DNA of 64,000 nucleotides from Pelosinus baikalensis (lineage in GTDB: Bacteria > Bacillota > Negativicutes > DSM-13327), in the NCBI RefSeq assembly GCF_020819555.1, contig NZ_JAJHJB010000002.1:62001-126000 (forward strand). The letters are read 5' to 3'. Both the position numbers and the translations under genes were made by a program. Positions 27,107 through 35,405 of the stretch are shown one piece after another (position 1 is the stretch's first letter; each line of letters opens with the position of its first letter). Under the pieces are notes generated by a model. The model was not told the DNA's origin and did no database searches. It saw nothing but the letters and a program-made list of their open reading frames with translations.

Positions 27107-27133
27107 TGTCAATAAGAACCGTCCCCATCGACA
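27107..27133. repeat. Direct repeat B of the transposase element
   Basis: TGTCAATAAGAACCGTCCCC, then ATCGACA. It forms the right end of element 1 and provides the last codons of the truncated ATPase. Confidence 0.75.
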
Positions 27134-27252
27134 CACAGATTCAGAAGCATTGTTGTTTTTCCGACTTGTCTAGGTCCTGTAATTAGAATTGCAGGATACT
27201 GCTCTGAAAGTTCTACAACTACCTTTTCCATATCACGTTTAATATAATTCAT
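27109..27252 (-). pseudogene. AAA-type ATPase (DUF4143-like), truncated by transposase element 1
   Basis: Starts MNYIKRDMEKVVVELSEQYP and reaches Walker A GPRQVGKTT at residues ~26-34, as in the common ATP-binding proteins of ~400 residues with a C-terminal DUF4143 domain. After MLLNLCV the frame runs into direct repeat B and stops. Only 47 residues remain and no other part of the gene is found in the window. The rest was lost or displaced when the element inserted. Confidence 0.78.
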
Positions 27253-27399
27253 CTTATAACCACCTTCGGCTAATATTTAATTCACTTATATTATAGCCGA
27301 TTCATTTGTAAATTATCAACAGGTGATTGTCTATCACAAGAAGAATACCTCTAGTAGATTTCTTGTTCTCGCTTTCCTTGGACTTTACCTTCATCAACG

Positions 27400-27521
27400 T
27401 CCGCACACACCCCGACGAATATTATCAAATCGCAAGCGTAATCCCCACCTTGACAAAAAGGCGGGACTCTCTCCATTCCCCTCTAGAGAAGGGTGGCACG
27501 CAGTGACAGGGTGTGCTCGTG
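27400..27521. repeat. Inverted pair of palindromic repeats (BIME-like cluster)
   Basis: A diverged unit in reverse orientation (CACACCCCG...CCCCACC, about 27404-27452) faces a forward unit (ATTCCCCTCTAGAGAAGGG, then GTGGCACGCAGTGACAGGGT, 27475-27521). Together they form a long imperfect palindrome immediately left of direct repeat C. Confidence 0.65.
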
Positions 27522-27525
27522 ATAT

Positions 27526-28071
27526 TCACATTGTCACTAAGTACCGTCCCCGACGACATGCTATCGCTACATTACGGTTTTCAGAGAACATATTTAAAAT
27601 TTCAGCAAATTCTGGTAAGTAGCTATCTCCAGTTCCCCTCAAATATCCGGAACAACTACTCCAAGGGTACGTTTCCGTCTTTGCAATCCCTGCCTTCTCT
27701 GGATTCTGATGCACATACCGTATGACAGTAAGCAAATAACTATCACTTTCAACGTTCTCACTTTTGTACCGATCTTGAAACAAATGCCCAGATCGTTTAT
27801 ATTTTCGATTAAAGTAGCCTGCATAGCTCATAGTAATCCGTCTCATAATCCTAGATATACTATCGTTAGCTTCCTTAAATACCAAATGAACATGGTTATC
27901 CATCAAACAATAGGAATAAAGATAGTAGCTTTCGTGCTCTCGCTTCGCATATAACACATCTAAGAATCTTACTTTATCTTCATCATCTATGAAAATATCC
28001 TTCCGCTCATTACCTCGAAGCATCACATGATATACTCCAGTTTCACTCAGCACCCTGGCACCTCTTGGCAT
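27526..28071 (-). pseudogene. Y1 transposase, C-terminally truncated copy
   Basis: 181-residue frame, nearly identical to the full copy up to MFSENRNVAIA, then ten residues read from the direct repeat. HVHLV and the RYVHQNP tyrosine remain, but the ~80-residue C-terminal part with the putative DNA-binding helices is lost. It may be inactive or act as a partial enzyme in trans; the ends of the element are conserved. Confidence 0.82.
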
Positions 28072-28137
28072 ATTATCACCCTACGCTATTTTAATATTTT
28101 CCCAATACCCTGTCATTAAGAACCGTCCCTATCGACA
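27532..28137 (-). mobile_element. Transposase element 2, internally deleted
   Basis: Second element bounded by direct repeats C (27532-27558) and D (28111-28137). Compared with element 1 the stretch corresponding to about 26246-26560 is missing, so repeat C is joined directly to the middle of the transposase gene. The ends are kept. Confidence 0.7.
28111..28137. repeat. Direct repeat D of the transposase element
   Basis: TGTCATTAAGAACCGTCCCT, then ATCGACA; same orientation as A-C. Copy C is at 27532-27558. Confidence 0.72.
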
Positions 28138-28158
28138 TGCATCATTACATCAACATAC

Positions 28159-28211
28159 GTAAGCGTAAAATAAGCTCTGCCTTTCTTCAAGGCGGGCTTA
28201 TTTACGCTTAC
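28159..28211. terminator. Hairpin downstream of transposase element 2
   Basis: GTAAGCGTAAAATAAGC pairs with GCTTATTTACGCTTAC with one bulge, and an inner GCCTT/AAGGC extends the stem. No T-run follows, so termination is uncertain; it marks the border of the accessory strip and locus 2. Confidence 0.5.
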
Positions 28212-28282
28212 ACACTAAATATCGTACTTCCGGATAGTATGAGGTAGCAACAACCATTTACTTATTTTAGGAGGTAACATTT

Positions 28283-28316
28283 TGGCGATAATTATATTTT
28301 CTTGGAGTCATCGCCA
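28283..28316. repeat. TGGCGAT/ATCGCCA inverted repeat with TTTTCTTGGAGT direct repeats
   Basis: TGGCGAT (28283-28289) and ATCGCCA (28310-28316) are complementary, and TTTTCTTGGAGT occurs twice (about 28297 and 28318). This looks like one end of a lost insertion sequence, possibly IS21-like, but no transposase remains. The rest of 28212-28369 shows no gene. Confidence 0.35.
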
Positions 28317-28369
28317 CTTTTCTTGGAGTTACAAATTATTCTCATATCCCTTTAATACCTACAGGATGA

Positions 28370-29452
28370 TCAATCAAGTAATCTCATATATAATTCTAAA
28401 ATCTGTTTGTTTAAGATTTCATCAGTAAATTTCTGTTTATATAGCGCATATCCATTTTCCCCCATTTTTTTTAATTTAACTTTATCTAAGTTTATTAAGA
28501 GCGAATAAAGCTCATCCCTTTTATGAATATCAATAATATAGCCATTATAATTATCTAAAACGATTTCAGGCAAAGCACCACGATTACTAGCAATGACAGC
28601 TTTTTTATTCTTCATAGCTTCTACCGCAACTAAACCAAATCCCTCCCAACGAGATGGGATAATTACTACATCGCACATAGAATAATATTCATCAATTATG
28701 CTATTATCCACCCATCCTAGTTGATGAACACTATTGGGTATACTAATTTTATGTTTATTCAGTACAGAATCCCCAATTAAATATAATTCAATATTGTCTA
28801 ATTTATACTCAGCAAATGTATCTAATAAAATATCAAGTCCTTTTTGTCTATCAAATCTACCAACAAATAATATATTTATTTTATCTTCATTAATCTGGAA
28901 ATTTTGCTTTTTACTCTCATTATAATTTGTTTTTTGTATACCATTATAAATCATTACACATTTTGAAGCAGGAATACCATATTTAATTGCATAATTATGC
29001 TCATATTGTGAAATATTAATAATTGCATCCGTTTTATAAGCAAGCAGTCGTTCTATAGATGCATATATTTTCTTTTTAAAATTTGATATCTCCATCAAGA
29101 AAGACCAACCATGTGCACAATATACAATTTTAGGTCTTCGATAACTCAAAAAATATAATATTCTTACAAAAACTCCAGACCATGTACTATGCACATGAAT
29201 AATATCAGGATCAATTGTACGGATATGCTTATATATCTGAAAAATAGCCTTAAAAATATATACTACTTTCCTTTCATACTCATAATAAAAGATATGATTA
29301 TCGGATAATGACCATTTCGTTTCTGAATGATTCCTACTTAATATTAAATCAACAGTATCAATTTTATCATGGCAACTTTGGAATTCTAATAACATACGAA
29401 TATAAGTCGCTACTCCACCTTTAATATACTCACCAATATGTAAGATTTTCAC
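28370..29452 (-). CDS. Glycosyltransferase family 4, end of locus 2
   Basis: GT-B retaining glycosyltransferase. N-terminal VKILHIGEYIKGGVATYIRM includes the GGV(A) glycine loop. The C-terminal half has ILFVGRFDRQKGLDILLD, IPSRWEGFGLVAVEAMKNKK and RGALPEIV, the standard GT4 donor site with the EX7E-type motif (EGFGLVAVE). GTG at 29452 follows GAGGGA and is preferred to the frame extension to 29533. It is the most distal glycosyltransferase of locus 2. The acceptor is unknown. Confidence 0.9.
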   Translation of the reverse strand: MKILHIGEYIKGGVATYIRMLLEFQSCHDKIDTVDLILSRNHSETKWSLSDNHIFYYEYERKVVYIFKAIFQIYKHIRTIDPDIIHVHSTWSGVFVRILYFLSYRRPKIVYCAHGWSFLMEISNFKKKIYASIERLLAYKTDAIINISQYEHNYAIKYGIPASKCVMIYNGIQKTNYNESKKQNFQINEDKINILFVGRFDRQKGLDILLDTFAEYKLDNIELYLIGDSVLNKHKISIPNSVHQLGWVDNSIIDEYYSMCDVVIIPSRWEGFGLVAVEAMKNKKAVIASNRGALPEIVLDNYNGYIIDIHKRDELYSLLINLDKVKLKKMGENGYALYKQKFTDEILNKQILELYMRLLD

Positions 29453-29663
29453 ACAATCCCTCTTTCTACTATTCAAGAGATTCCCATTGACCAAAATAAC
29501 TAACAGGCTTACATGAATAATGCATATTATCATTTTAATAATTGTGCGCTACTTACCTGCAGTGACTGCTTAAGGCTTATGTAGCAGACTACCCTTATCA
29601 TAGTAACGCACAGGACAGGAATTCGCTTTGGATTCAGACACTACAATTCCAGTACTAAATTAT

Positions 29664-30324
29664 CTATAACTTCCATGTAACATTTCTTTTTAGAATTTTT
29701 GAGGGGTTACCACCTATGATTATTTTAGTCTCATCAAAAACACCAAAAACAGTACTATTAGCTGCAATTACAACGTCATCGCATATCTGAGTTCCTTTTA
29801 ATACTGTACATCTACAGCCAACCCAAATACGATTCCCTAAAGCTATTGCTTTAGGTGAATTAGAAATCTCATTATTGCATATAATCTTATGAAAATCAGT
29901 GTCCATGAAAAGATTATCCCAAGAAATTAATACATCGTTACCAAAGGAAATTTCCTTCTGGCAAATGATTTGGCTTTCAGCAGTTATTATAAAATTTGAC
30001 CCTAGTGTTAAATTACCACTAACAGAAATTTTAGAACCATGCCCAATGTTTGCTTTACCTTTAAAAGTTATTGTTCCAGAAACTTGCCATATACTTCGAG
30101 CTCTATGCTGATCAAAAATTTTAACAGAGCCATATCCAATCTGTATTATGCCAAATTTTATAGGTGCATCGATCTTTAGACTTCCCCCGCATTTCCATTA
30201 GACAAACTCTATGGGAAACCAGAATTGGAAGTTTAATTGCATTTTGTAGTTTTAAATATTTAAAATTAAAATATAAAGTTTTAGGTAAACCCATTAAATA
30301 TAAAAGAAATTTTGAAATAGGCAT
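29664..30324 (-). pseudogene. Left-handed beta-helix acyltransferase with a +1 frameshift
   Basis: The N-terminal part (from 30324, MPISKFLLYLMGLPKTLYFN) and the hexapeptide part run in different frames. In the second frame the sequence continues without a stop through KIDAPIKFGIIQIGYGSVKI, several hexapeptide turns (ISVSGNLTLGSNFIITAES) and ends GGNPSKILKRNVTWKL. The junction is a five-base C run at 30184-30188; four bases would restore one ~219-residue wbbJ-like acetyltransferase. Either a real lesion, phase variation or a base-calling error. Confidence 0.82.
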
Positions 30325-30627
30325 CAAAGAAAATCAGTCCTTCTGCATAAATGTCAATTTTTTGTGAATTGTAATTATGTATTCATATAATACAATCCTC
30401 ACACGGGCGGACGGCCAAGCACTAATACATGTAGTAGCACTTTCTCATTTCAAGAATATTTACTACTTCTATGATAGGTGGCTTTTTTAATCAGTCCGCA
30501 CTTAATACTAGAAAAAATCAACCATATTATATCATCTACTTTTGGAAGCACTTCCAGCATTTATTAAAGTATCGCCATACCCCCTATGTATCAAGACAAC
30601 TCAAAATAACGAGACGATTCACACCGC
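30325..30627. other. Intergenic stretch in locus 2 without a clear gene
   Basis: About 300 bp, AT-rich, with no frame that resembles a protein family. A TTGACA on the minus strand near 30353-30358 may belong to a promoter for the acyltransferase. The gap contrasts with the tight spacing elsewhere in the locus and may be the scar of a deleted gene. Confidence 0.4.
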
Positions 30628-31794
30628 CTATCCTCCTGTTAACGCTGATAAGTATTTCTTCAGTAAAAACTTTTGATCATAATGCTCAGATAAATATTTT
30701 TGCCCATTTCTGACAATATCTTTACCCTTTTCAGAATCTAATATGAATTCCCGTATGTATTTAGCGTACAACTTAGGATCATCAGTAATCATAATATGCT
30801 CTTTATTGACGAGTCCTGTACCTTGATTACCAACTGTAGTAGAAACAACAGGAAGGCCATTTGTTATAGCCTCAATAGTTTTTAATTTGACGCCTGCTCC
30901 ATGAAGCATAGGATTAACAAAAACGCTGCTATTTTCATAAAATTTTTCTAACTCTTTAGGACTATCATATACATGAATATTTTTTTCATTTTGAATTAAT
31001 TTATATAGCCACTCTAGGCATTCCCCTCGACTATTTCCCACTATAATAAATTCATATCCATCAATATCAGTTAATAATTTATGGATATGATCAATATACC
31101 ACTTAATAGCATCTTGATTATTTATCATGAATAATGAACCAATAAATAATACTCTCCTCGATGCCAAGGATATTTGACAATGCTTCTTTGAAATAGGCGG
31201 TGGCAAAAAGATACTATTTAATTTAGCATATCTATTATGATATGCATTCATTTCATCTTTGGAAATAAACATTACGTTTTTTAAATACTTAAAAAGCTCA
31301 GGCTCAGCTAATTTAAATTTATATGATTCTAATAAATAATAGACTTTTTTCCAACCTAATCTGACACTTTTGGCTAATTCCCAAAAATATGCGGTTTCAT
31401 CATTATGTAATCTAAGAATAATTCTTTCAGCATTCAATGTATGATTTCTAACTATAGGAAAAACATATTGACTTTCTAGAAGAGCAAAATGATAAGTCCC
31501 ACTAAGTTTGATTTGTTCTAAAGATTTTCTTGAATTCATTTGCAAGGGCAAACGAGAAAAAACATCAATAATTCGATTTACACGTTTACACAAATAAATA
31601 TTTTCCACATACTGTTTTACTACTTCTATATCACTAGAACTAACTCTATCCTTTGTAGTTACTATTAAATCTATTTTAAGCCCTAATTGTGCCAGTGTTT
31701 TTATTCGTCCCCAAATATCCAGTCGCCCACCATGATTGGCCGGATAAGGAAAATCAGGTGCAATGACTAATATTTTTTTTCCTGCAAGCTTCAT
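30628..31794 (-). CDS. Glycosyltransferase (GT4-like), locus 2
   Basis: ~388-residue GT-B protein. It starts MKLAGKKILVIAPDFPYPAN (ATG at 31794, 6 bp after GGGGTGG) with a glycine-rich HGGRLDIWG loop. The C-terminal part shows VLFIGSLFMINNQDAIKWYI, SVFVNPMLHGAGVKLKTIEA and GLPVVSTTVGNQG, the pattern of EPS GT4/GT1 enzymes such as those adding sugars late in repeat assembly. Sugar unknown. Confidence 0.87.
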   Translation of the reverse strand: MKLAGKKILVIAPDFPYPANHGGRLDIWGRIKTLAQLGLKIDLIVTTKDRVSSSDIEVVKQYVENIYLCKRVNRIIDVFSRLPLQMNSRKSLEQIKLSGTYHFALLESQYVFPIVRNHTLNAERIILRLHNDETAYFWELAKSVRLGWKKVYYLLESYKFKLAEPELFKYLKNVMFISKDEMNAYHNRYAKLNSIFLPPPISKKHCQISLASRRVLFIGSLFMINNQDAIKWYIDHIHKLLTDIDGYEFIIVGNSRGECLEWLYKLIQNEKNIHVYDSPKELEKFYENSSVFVNPMLHGAGVKLKTIEAITNGLPVVSTTVGNQGTGLVNKEHIMITDDPKLYAKYIREFILDSEKGKDIVRNGQKYLSEHYDQKFLLKKYLSALTGG

Positions 31795-31909
31795 AATAAG
31801 CCACCCCATATTTCTTGAAAATATTGTAAACCCCTAGCCTCATAGCGCAAGAAGCTTCCATTTCACTCCTTTTCGAGATTAAATAATTGATAGAGAAGAG
31901 TATGGAAAG

Positions 31910-33136
31910 TTAGATACTATGAATATTCTTTTTTTGCATAATTTCACTATATATCACTCCATACAATAAAGATACGTTATATAAGCCAACTCCGCCTAAG
32001 TAAGTAGATAATCCAATCAATGTATATATTAATGCCATTAAAATATACATATTATTGGACCCTTTCATCTTCTCAATTAACAAATTATGAAATCTAAGGA
32101 ATATTATTAAAAATGGCAATCCAAAGTAGCAAGAATATTCTAACAAAAAGGATTTTGCGCTTATATTTTGAGCAGAATCAACAGCAACATATGATGACAA
32201 TTCACTAAAATTCAAACTAATATTTAAATTATATTGTATAAATTCAATTGCCTGCGGTATATAAACATTAATTGCAGGTAAAAAACCTGTAAAACCAACA
32301 CCAAAGGGGTTCGACAATATCATAAATAGAGATGTAATTGCTAATCCACTGCGCGTTGCCGTTGATGTATATTCATTAATATCTACTAAAAAAATAATAT
32401 CAAGGAAACCATATAAATAGACGCTCGCAATAATCATCATTAAAGTAAAGGTAACTTTAAGCCAAAATCCTCTTAGATAAAAAAATGAAATACAAAAGCC
32501 AGCTAATAACATGGCAATTATTCCTCCTTTAGAAGCGGAATAAGCTAATCCAGACAACATAATAAAGATATATATAATCTTCCTTATTTTACTCTTAGAA
32601 TAAGAAGAAACTAGCAAACCTAATGTTACTATAACTGATGATAACCAACTACTTTCCAACGAAAATCCACGTGGCCTCATATTTAAATTTTCGTGATAAT
32701 GAAACATTAAAGAAGTATCGATATAATCATTTAAGATTACTCCAATTACACTAATTAGAAACGCTATTTTAATACTAATACGTACCCACTTATGATCATA
32801 ATTAATATAAAAAATAGGATACAAAAACAACACTGTTAATATTGCTATTTTAAACGCTTTAATGATGAGGTTTTCTCCGTGAGATTCCGTACCAAATATT
32901 ATCAAATAAAATGAACTTATTAGTACGACATAAAGAAAAATGACTAGATTTACTTTTTTGATTTTTATGTTTCTATAATTTATCAATCCTTCTATAATTG
33001 ATAAGAATATAAGAACCGAAATTGGAAAAAAGGATGGACTTGCTCCTAAAAAACCAAAGTATTGCTGCAAACTAGTGTCTTGGAAAGGCACAAGCAGAAT
33101 AAATAGAAACACACACAACAACTTAATTTCTTTCAT
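31910..33136 (-). CDS. EPS polymerase, Wzy-like (locus 2)
   Basis: 408-residue polytopic protein, about ten to twelve hydrophobic helices, with a large loop near residues 275-330 containing SNPFGVGFTGFLPAIN. That segment resembles the NPFGxG loop common in Wzy/O-antigen ligase proteins and also seen (HPFGVYNSAYSL) in the locus 1 protein. It overlaps the GT2 gene upstream by 14 bp. Strongly AT-rich. Confidence 0.78.
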   Translation of the reverse strand: MKEIKLLCVFLFILLVPFQDTSLQQYFGFLGASPSFFPISVLIFLSIIEGLINYRNIKIKKVNLVIFLYVVLISSFYLIIFGTESHGENLIIKAFKIAILTVLFLYPIFYINYDHKWVRISIKIAFLISVIGVILNDYIDTSLMFHYHENLNMRPRGFSLESSWLSSVIVTLGLLVSSYSKSKIRKIIYIFIMLSGLAYSASKGGIIAMLLAGFCISFFYLRGFWLKVTFTLMMIIASVYLYGFLDIIFLVDINEYTSTATRSGLAITSLFMILSNPFGVGFTGFLPAINVYIPQAIEFIQYNLNISLNFSELSSYVAVDSAQNISAKSFLLEYSCYFGLPFLIIFLRFHNLLIEKMKGSNNMYILMALIYTLIGLSTYLGGVGLYNVSLLYGVIYSEIMQKKNIHSI

Positions 33137-34169
33137 GTCTATATTCCCCTAAAGAAAATAATATTTTTATTAGAAAAATTACTCTACTCCATTGTCTTCG
33201 TCGTATTCTATTGACTATCGAAATTAATAAACTGCTGTATACAACAGGCAAGAGCCAAGGATAATACTTCTTTGTAAAAACTACTCGATTTTTATTTGCA
33301 TAGAAATCAGCTATGAAGCTCTTTTCTAATGGATTACTGCTCGAACCAATACTCGCTCCTTCTTTATGGTAAACAATACTACTCGGAGCATACCCTAACA
33401 CGTATTTTTTTTTCGCTCTAATAGCCCAATCTACTTCTTCATAATATAAGAAATAGTCCTCACACATTAGTCCAATATCCAATAAAAACTCTCTTTTTAC
33501 AAGCATGGAAGCACCAACTACATAATCCATTTTCTTTTCAATGATCTCCAAATAATCAACAGGTACATTGTAATCTTGGTACAACCCAATATGATTAGAC
33601 AAGGCTAGCCAACTATTATAGACAGCTCCACCAAATGCTTGAACTTTATCAGGATTATCATAAAATAGTAAAGTTGAACCACATATCCCCATTTGCGGTT
33701 TCCCTTTAACATGTTCTAATAAGTATAATAATGTATCATTTTGTACAACGGTATCATTATTAAGCAACCATATATAGTCAAAATCACTTTTTGCCAAGGC
33801 ATATCGCATCCCAACATTATTGCCACCTGCAAAGCCTAAATTTTTCCCTGTTTGAATTAATATTAATGGTGGTTCATCTATGCTGAGTTCACCGTTTTCA
33901 ACCTGCTCACGAGTATATTCCAAATATTGTAAAGGCTTTTCTACTGCAGGGCTTGTATAGAAGGCAATTCTAGGGTCATCTGTTATATTTGCTTTTAACT
34001 TACCATCAGCCCATTGCCTGATTTTTTCTATTGATCCATCGTTGGAACAATTATCACATACAATTACTTTGTAATTATTATATTTACTGCGAAAGACACT
34101 TTCTAAACATTCAATTGTATCCTTCCACCCGTTCCAATTAAGAATAACAATATAAACTTTTTTATTCAT
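33123..34169 (-). CDS. Glycosyltransferase family 2, locus 2
   Basis: GT-A enzyme of the rhamnosyltransferase-like group. YIVILNWNGWKDTIECLESV, VIVCDNCSNDGS, NLGFAGGNNVGMRYA and the metal-site IWLLNNDTVV are all present; the EEVDWAIRAKKKY motif is the acceptor/base region. An insertion of ~40 residues (residues ~55-100) between the first two motifs is longer than usual. It lies next to FrhB (9 bp) exactly as in locus 1. Confidence 0.9.
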   Translation of the reverse strand: MNKKVYIVILNWNGWKDTIECLESVFRSKYNNYKVIVCDNCSNDGSIEKIRQWADGKLKANITDDPRIAFYTSPAVEKPLQYLEYTREQVENGELSIDEPPLILIQTGKNLGFAGGNNVGMRYALAKSDFDYIWLLNNDTVVQNDTLLYLLEHVKGKPQMGICGSTLLFYDNPDKVQAFGGAVYNSWLALSNHIGLYQDYNVPVDYLEIIEKKMDYVVGASMLVKREFLLDIGLMCEDYFLYYEEVDWAIRAKKKYVLGYAPSSIVYHKEGASIGSSSNPLEKSFIADFYANKNRVVFTKKYYPWLLPVVYSSLLISIVNRIRRRQWSRVIFLIKILFSLGEYRHERN

Positions 34170-34178
34170 AAACTACAC

Positions 34179-35405
34179 TCACATATCTTTCTTATTTTTC
34201 ACATACAGATAATAATTTTTAAATGCACTGGCTAACCTCCTCAATCCTTTAAAACTAAATAGTAACCGAATAAAAATAGTATCCGTAATAATGTATCTAA
34301 ATGATGTATTATTCAACAAATTCTCTTTATACATTAGTTTGAAAATAAGTACTTTAAACAGTGCAGATTCATTCTTACTTATTAAATTGCTTTGACTATC
34401 AATCAGAAATTTGGACGACACAGGCTCAATTGAAATGTCATTTGCTTTACACAACTTATCCAACACGTTTTGTGCTGCATCCGTTCTTATCATGAACAGA
34501 GAATATCCATCATTTAAATCTTTTTGTAGTAGGGGATTCATTTTCCATGAATCCCCTACTACGATATCTCCATGCCCTGCCATTCCATTAGAGCAAAGTT
34601 TACATCTAAATGGGATGTTTTTACCTAAGTATTTTCCCCATGATATTTTATATGGCAGAACATATTGCCGTTTCCCACTTGTTATTACCGTGTCACCAGG
34701 CCATCCTAAACCTCGGTAAACGATTCTAGTTAAACGCGTATTACTAATACCAACACTCTCAACAAGTTCTTTTGTTTCCTGTGCATATGGAGTATGATGA
34801 CACATTATCCCAATTTTTAATTGAATTGCTTTACCTATCCATGGTTGAATAACAGATATTCGATTTAATGAATCCAAATCACATCCCTTACCAACGAAAA
34901 TATATTTTTTATTTCTATCAATTTGTTTCAAGGCTGCACATACTGATACAGGATAATAAATACTCGATGTACTGTTCATCACTTCCTCTTCGCTATGAAC
35001 AACTGCAGCCCCTATATCAGGTATCGTTCCAACATTTCGAGCTACAATGGCGCCATCTATGATCTTTTCACGTAATAAATTCAATATAATCTGCGTTATT
35101 ATACCTCCTGAAGCAGACTTTTGTCTGACAGAAGCTTGATTTGAATGCCCTATATAGAGATTATTCTTAGAAAGTAGAAGTTCTTGTTCTGTACAACTAG
35201 TATTTTTTAAATCAAAATGAATACCAGAACACACCTTTAAACACAAGCCACATTGATTACATTTTGCTATATCTATAAAAGGGTAATTATTGTAACCATC
35301 ATTCTTTAATGTTATTGCATTGCTTTGACAAATGTAGGAACATGCTCCACAACCATGACATAGTCTATTCTTATCTACTGAAGCTACGTTGTTACTTACC
35401 TTCAA
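34179..35405 (-). CDS. FrhB-family iron-sulfur protein of EPS locus 2
   Basis: 408 residues, clear paralogue of the protein at 9343-10575. Two Fe-S motifs are present: CHGCGACSYICQ and CNQCGLCLKVC. FrhB N- and C-domain landmarks follow (KSASGGIITQI, FVGKGCDLDSLNR, GIMCHHTPYA, GHGDIVVGDSWK). Translation likely starts at TTG 35405 within the end of the pyruvyltransferase gene. Conservation of both clusters in two loci argues for a working redox protein rather than a relic. Substrate unknown. Confidence 0.85.
   Translation of the reverse strand: MKVSNNVASVDKNRLCHGCGACSYICQSNAITLKNDGYNNYPFIDIAKCNQCGLCLKVCSGIHFDLKNTSCTEQELLLSKNNLYIGHSNQASVRQKSASGGIITQIILNLLREKIIDGAIVARNVGTIPDIGAAVVHSEEEVMNSTSSIYYPVSVCAALKQIDRNKKYIFVGKGCDLDSLNRISVIQPWIGKAIQLKIGIMCHHTPYAQETKELVESVGISNTRLTRIVYRGLGWPGDTVITSGKRQYVLPYKISWGKYLGKNIPFRCKLCSNGMAGHGDIVVGDSWKMNPLLQKDLNDGYSLFMIRTDAAQNVLDKLCKANDISIEPVSSKFLIDSQSNLISKNESALFKVLIFKLMYKENLLNNTSFRYIITDTIFIRLLFSFKGLRRLASAFKNYYLYVKNKKDM

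Larger units (their letters stand above)
26219..27133 (-). mobile_element. REP-associated-type transposase element 1
   Basis: Unit bounded by two 27-bp direct repeats (26219-26245 and 27107-27133; shared core TGTCAAnAAGnACCGTCCC and a GACA end) around one Y1 transposase gene. Its right end interrupts an ATPase gene. There are no inverted terminal repeats, in line with IS200/RAYT-type enzymes. Confidence 0.7.

Noticed and set aside
27400..27521. CRISPR array from the repeated palindromes
   Set aside because: Units are not evenly spaced, are in both orientations and have no unique spacers; no cas genes are present.
30471..30713. 80-codon plus-strand frame between two locus 2 genes
   Set aside because: No family likeness, partly antisense to a glycosyltransferase gene, and no ribosome site.
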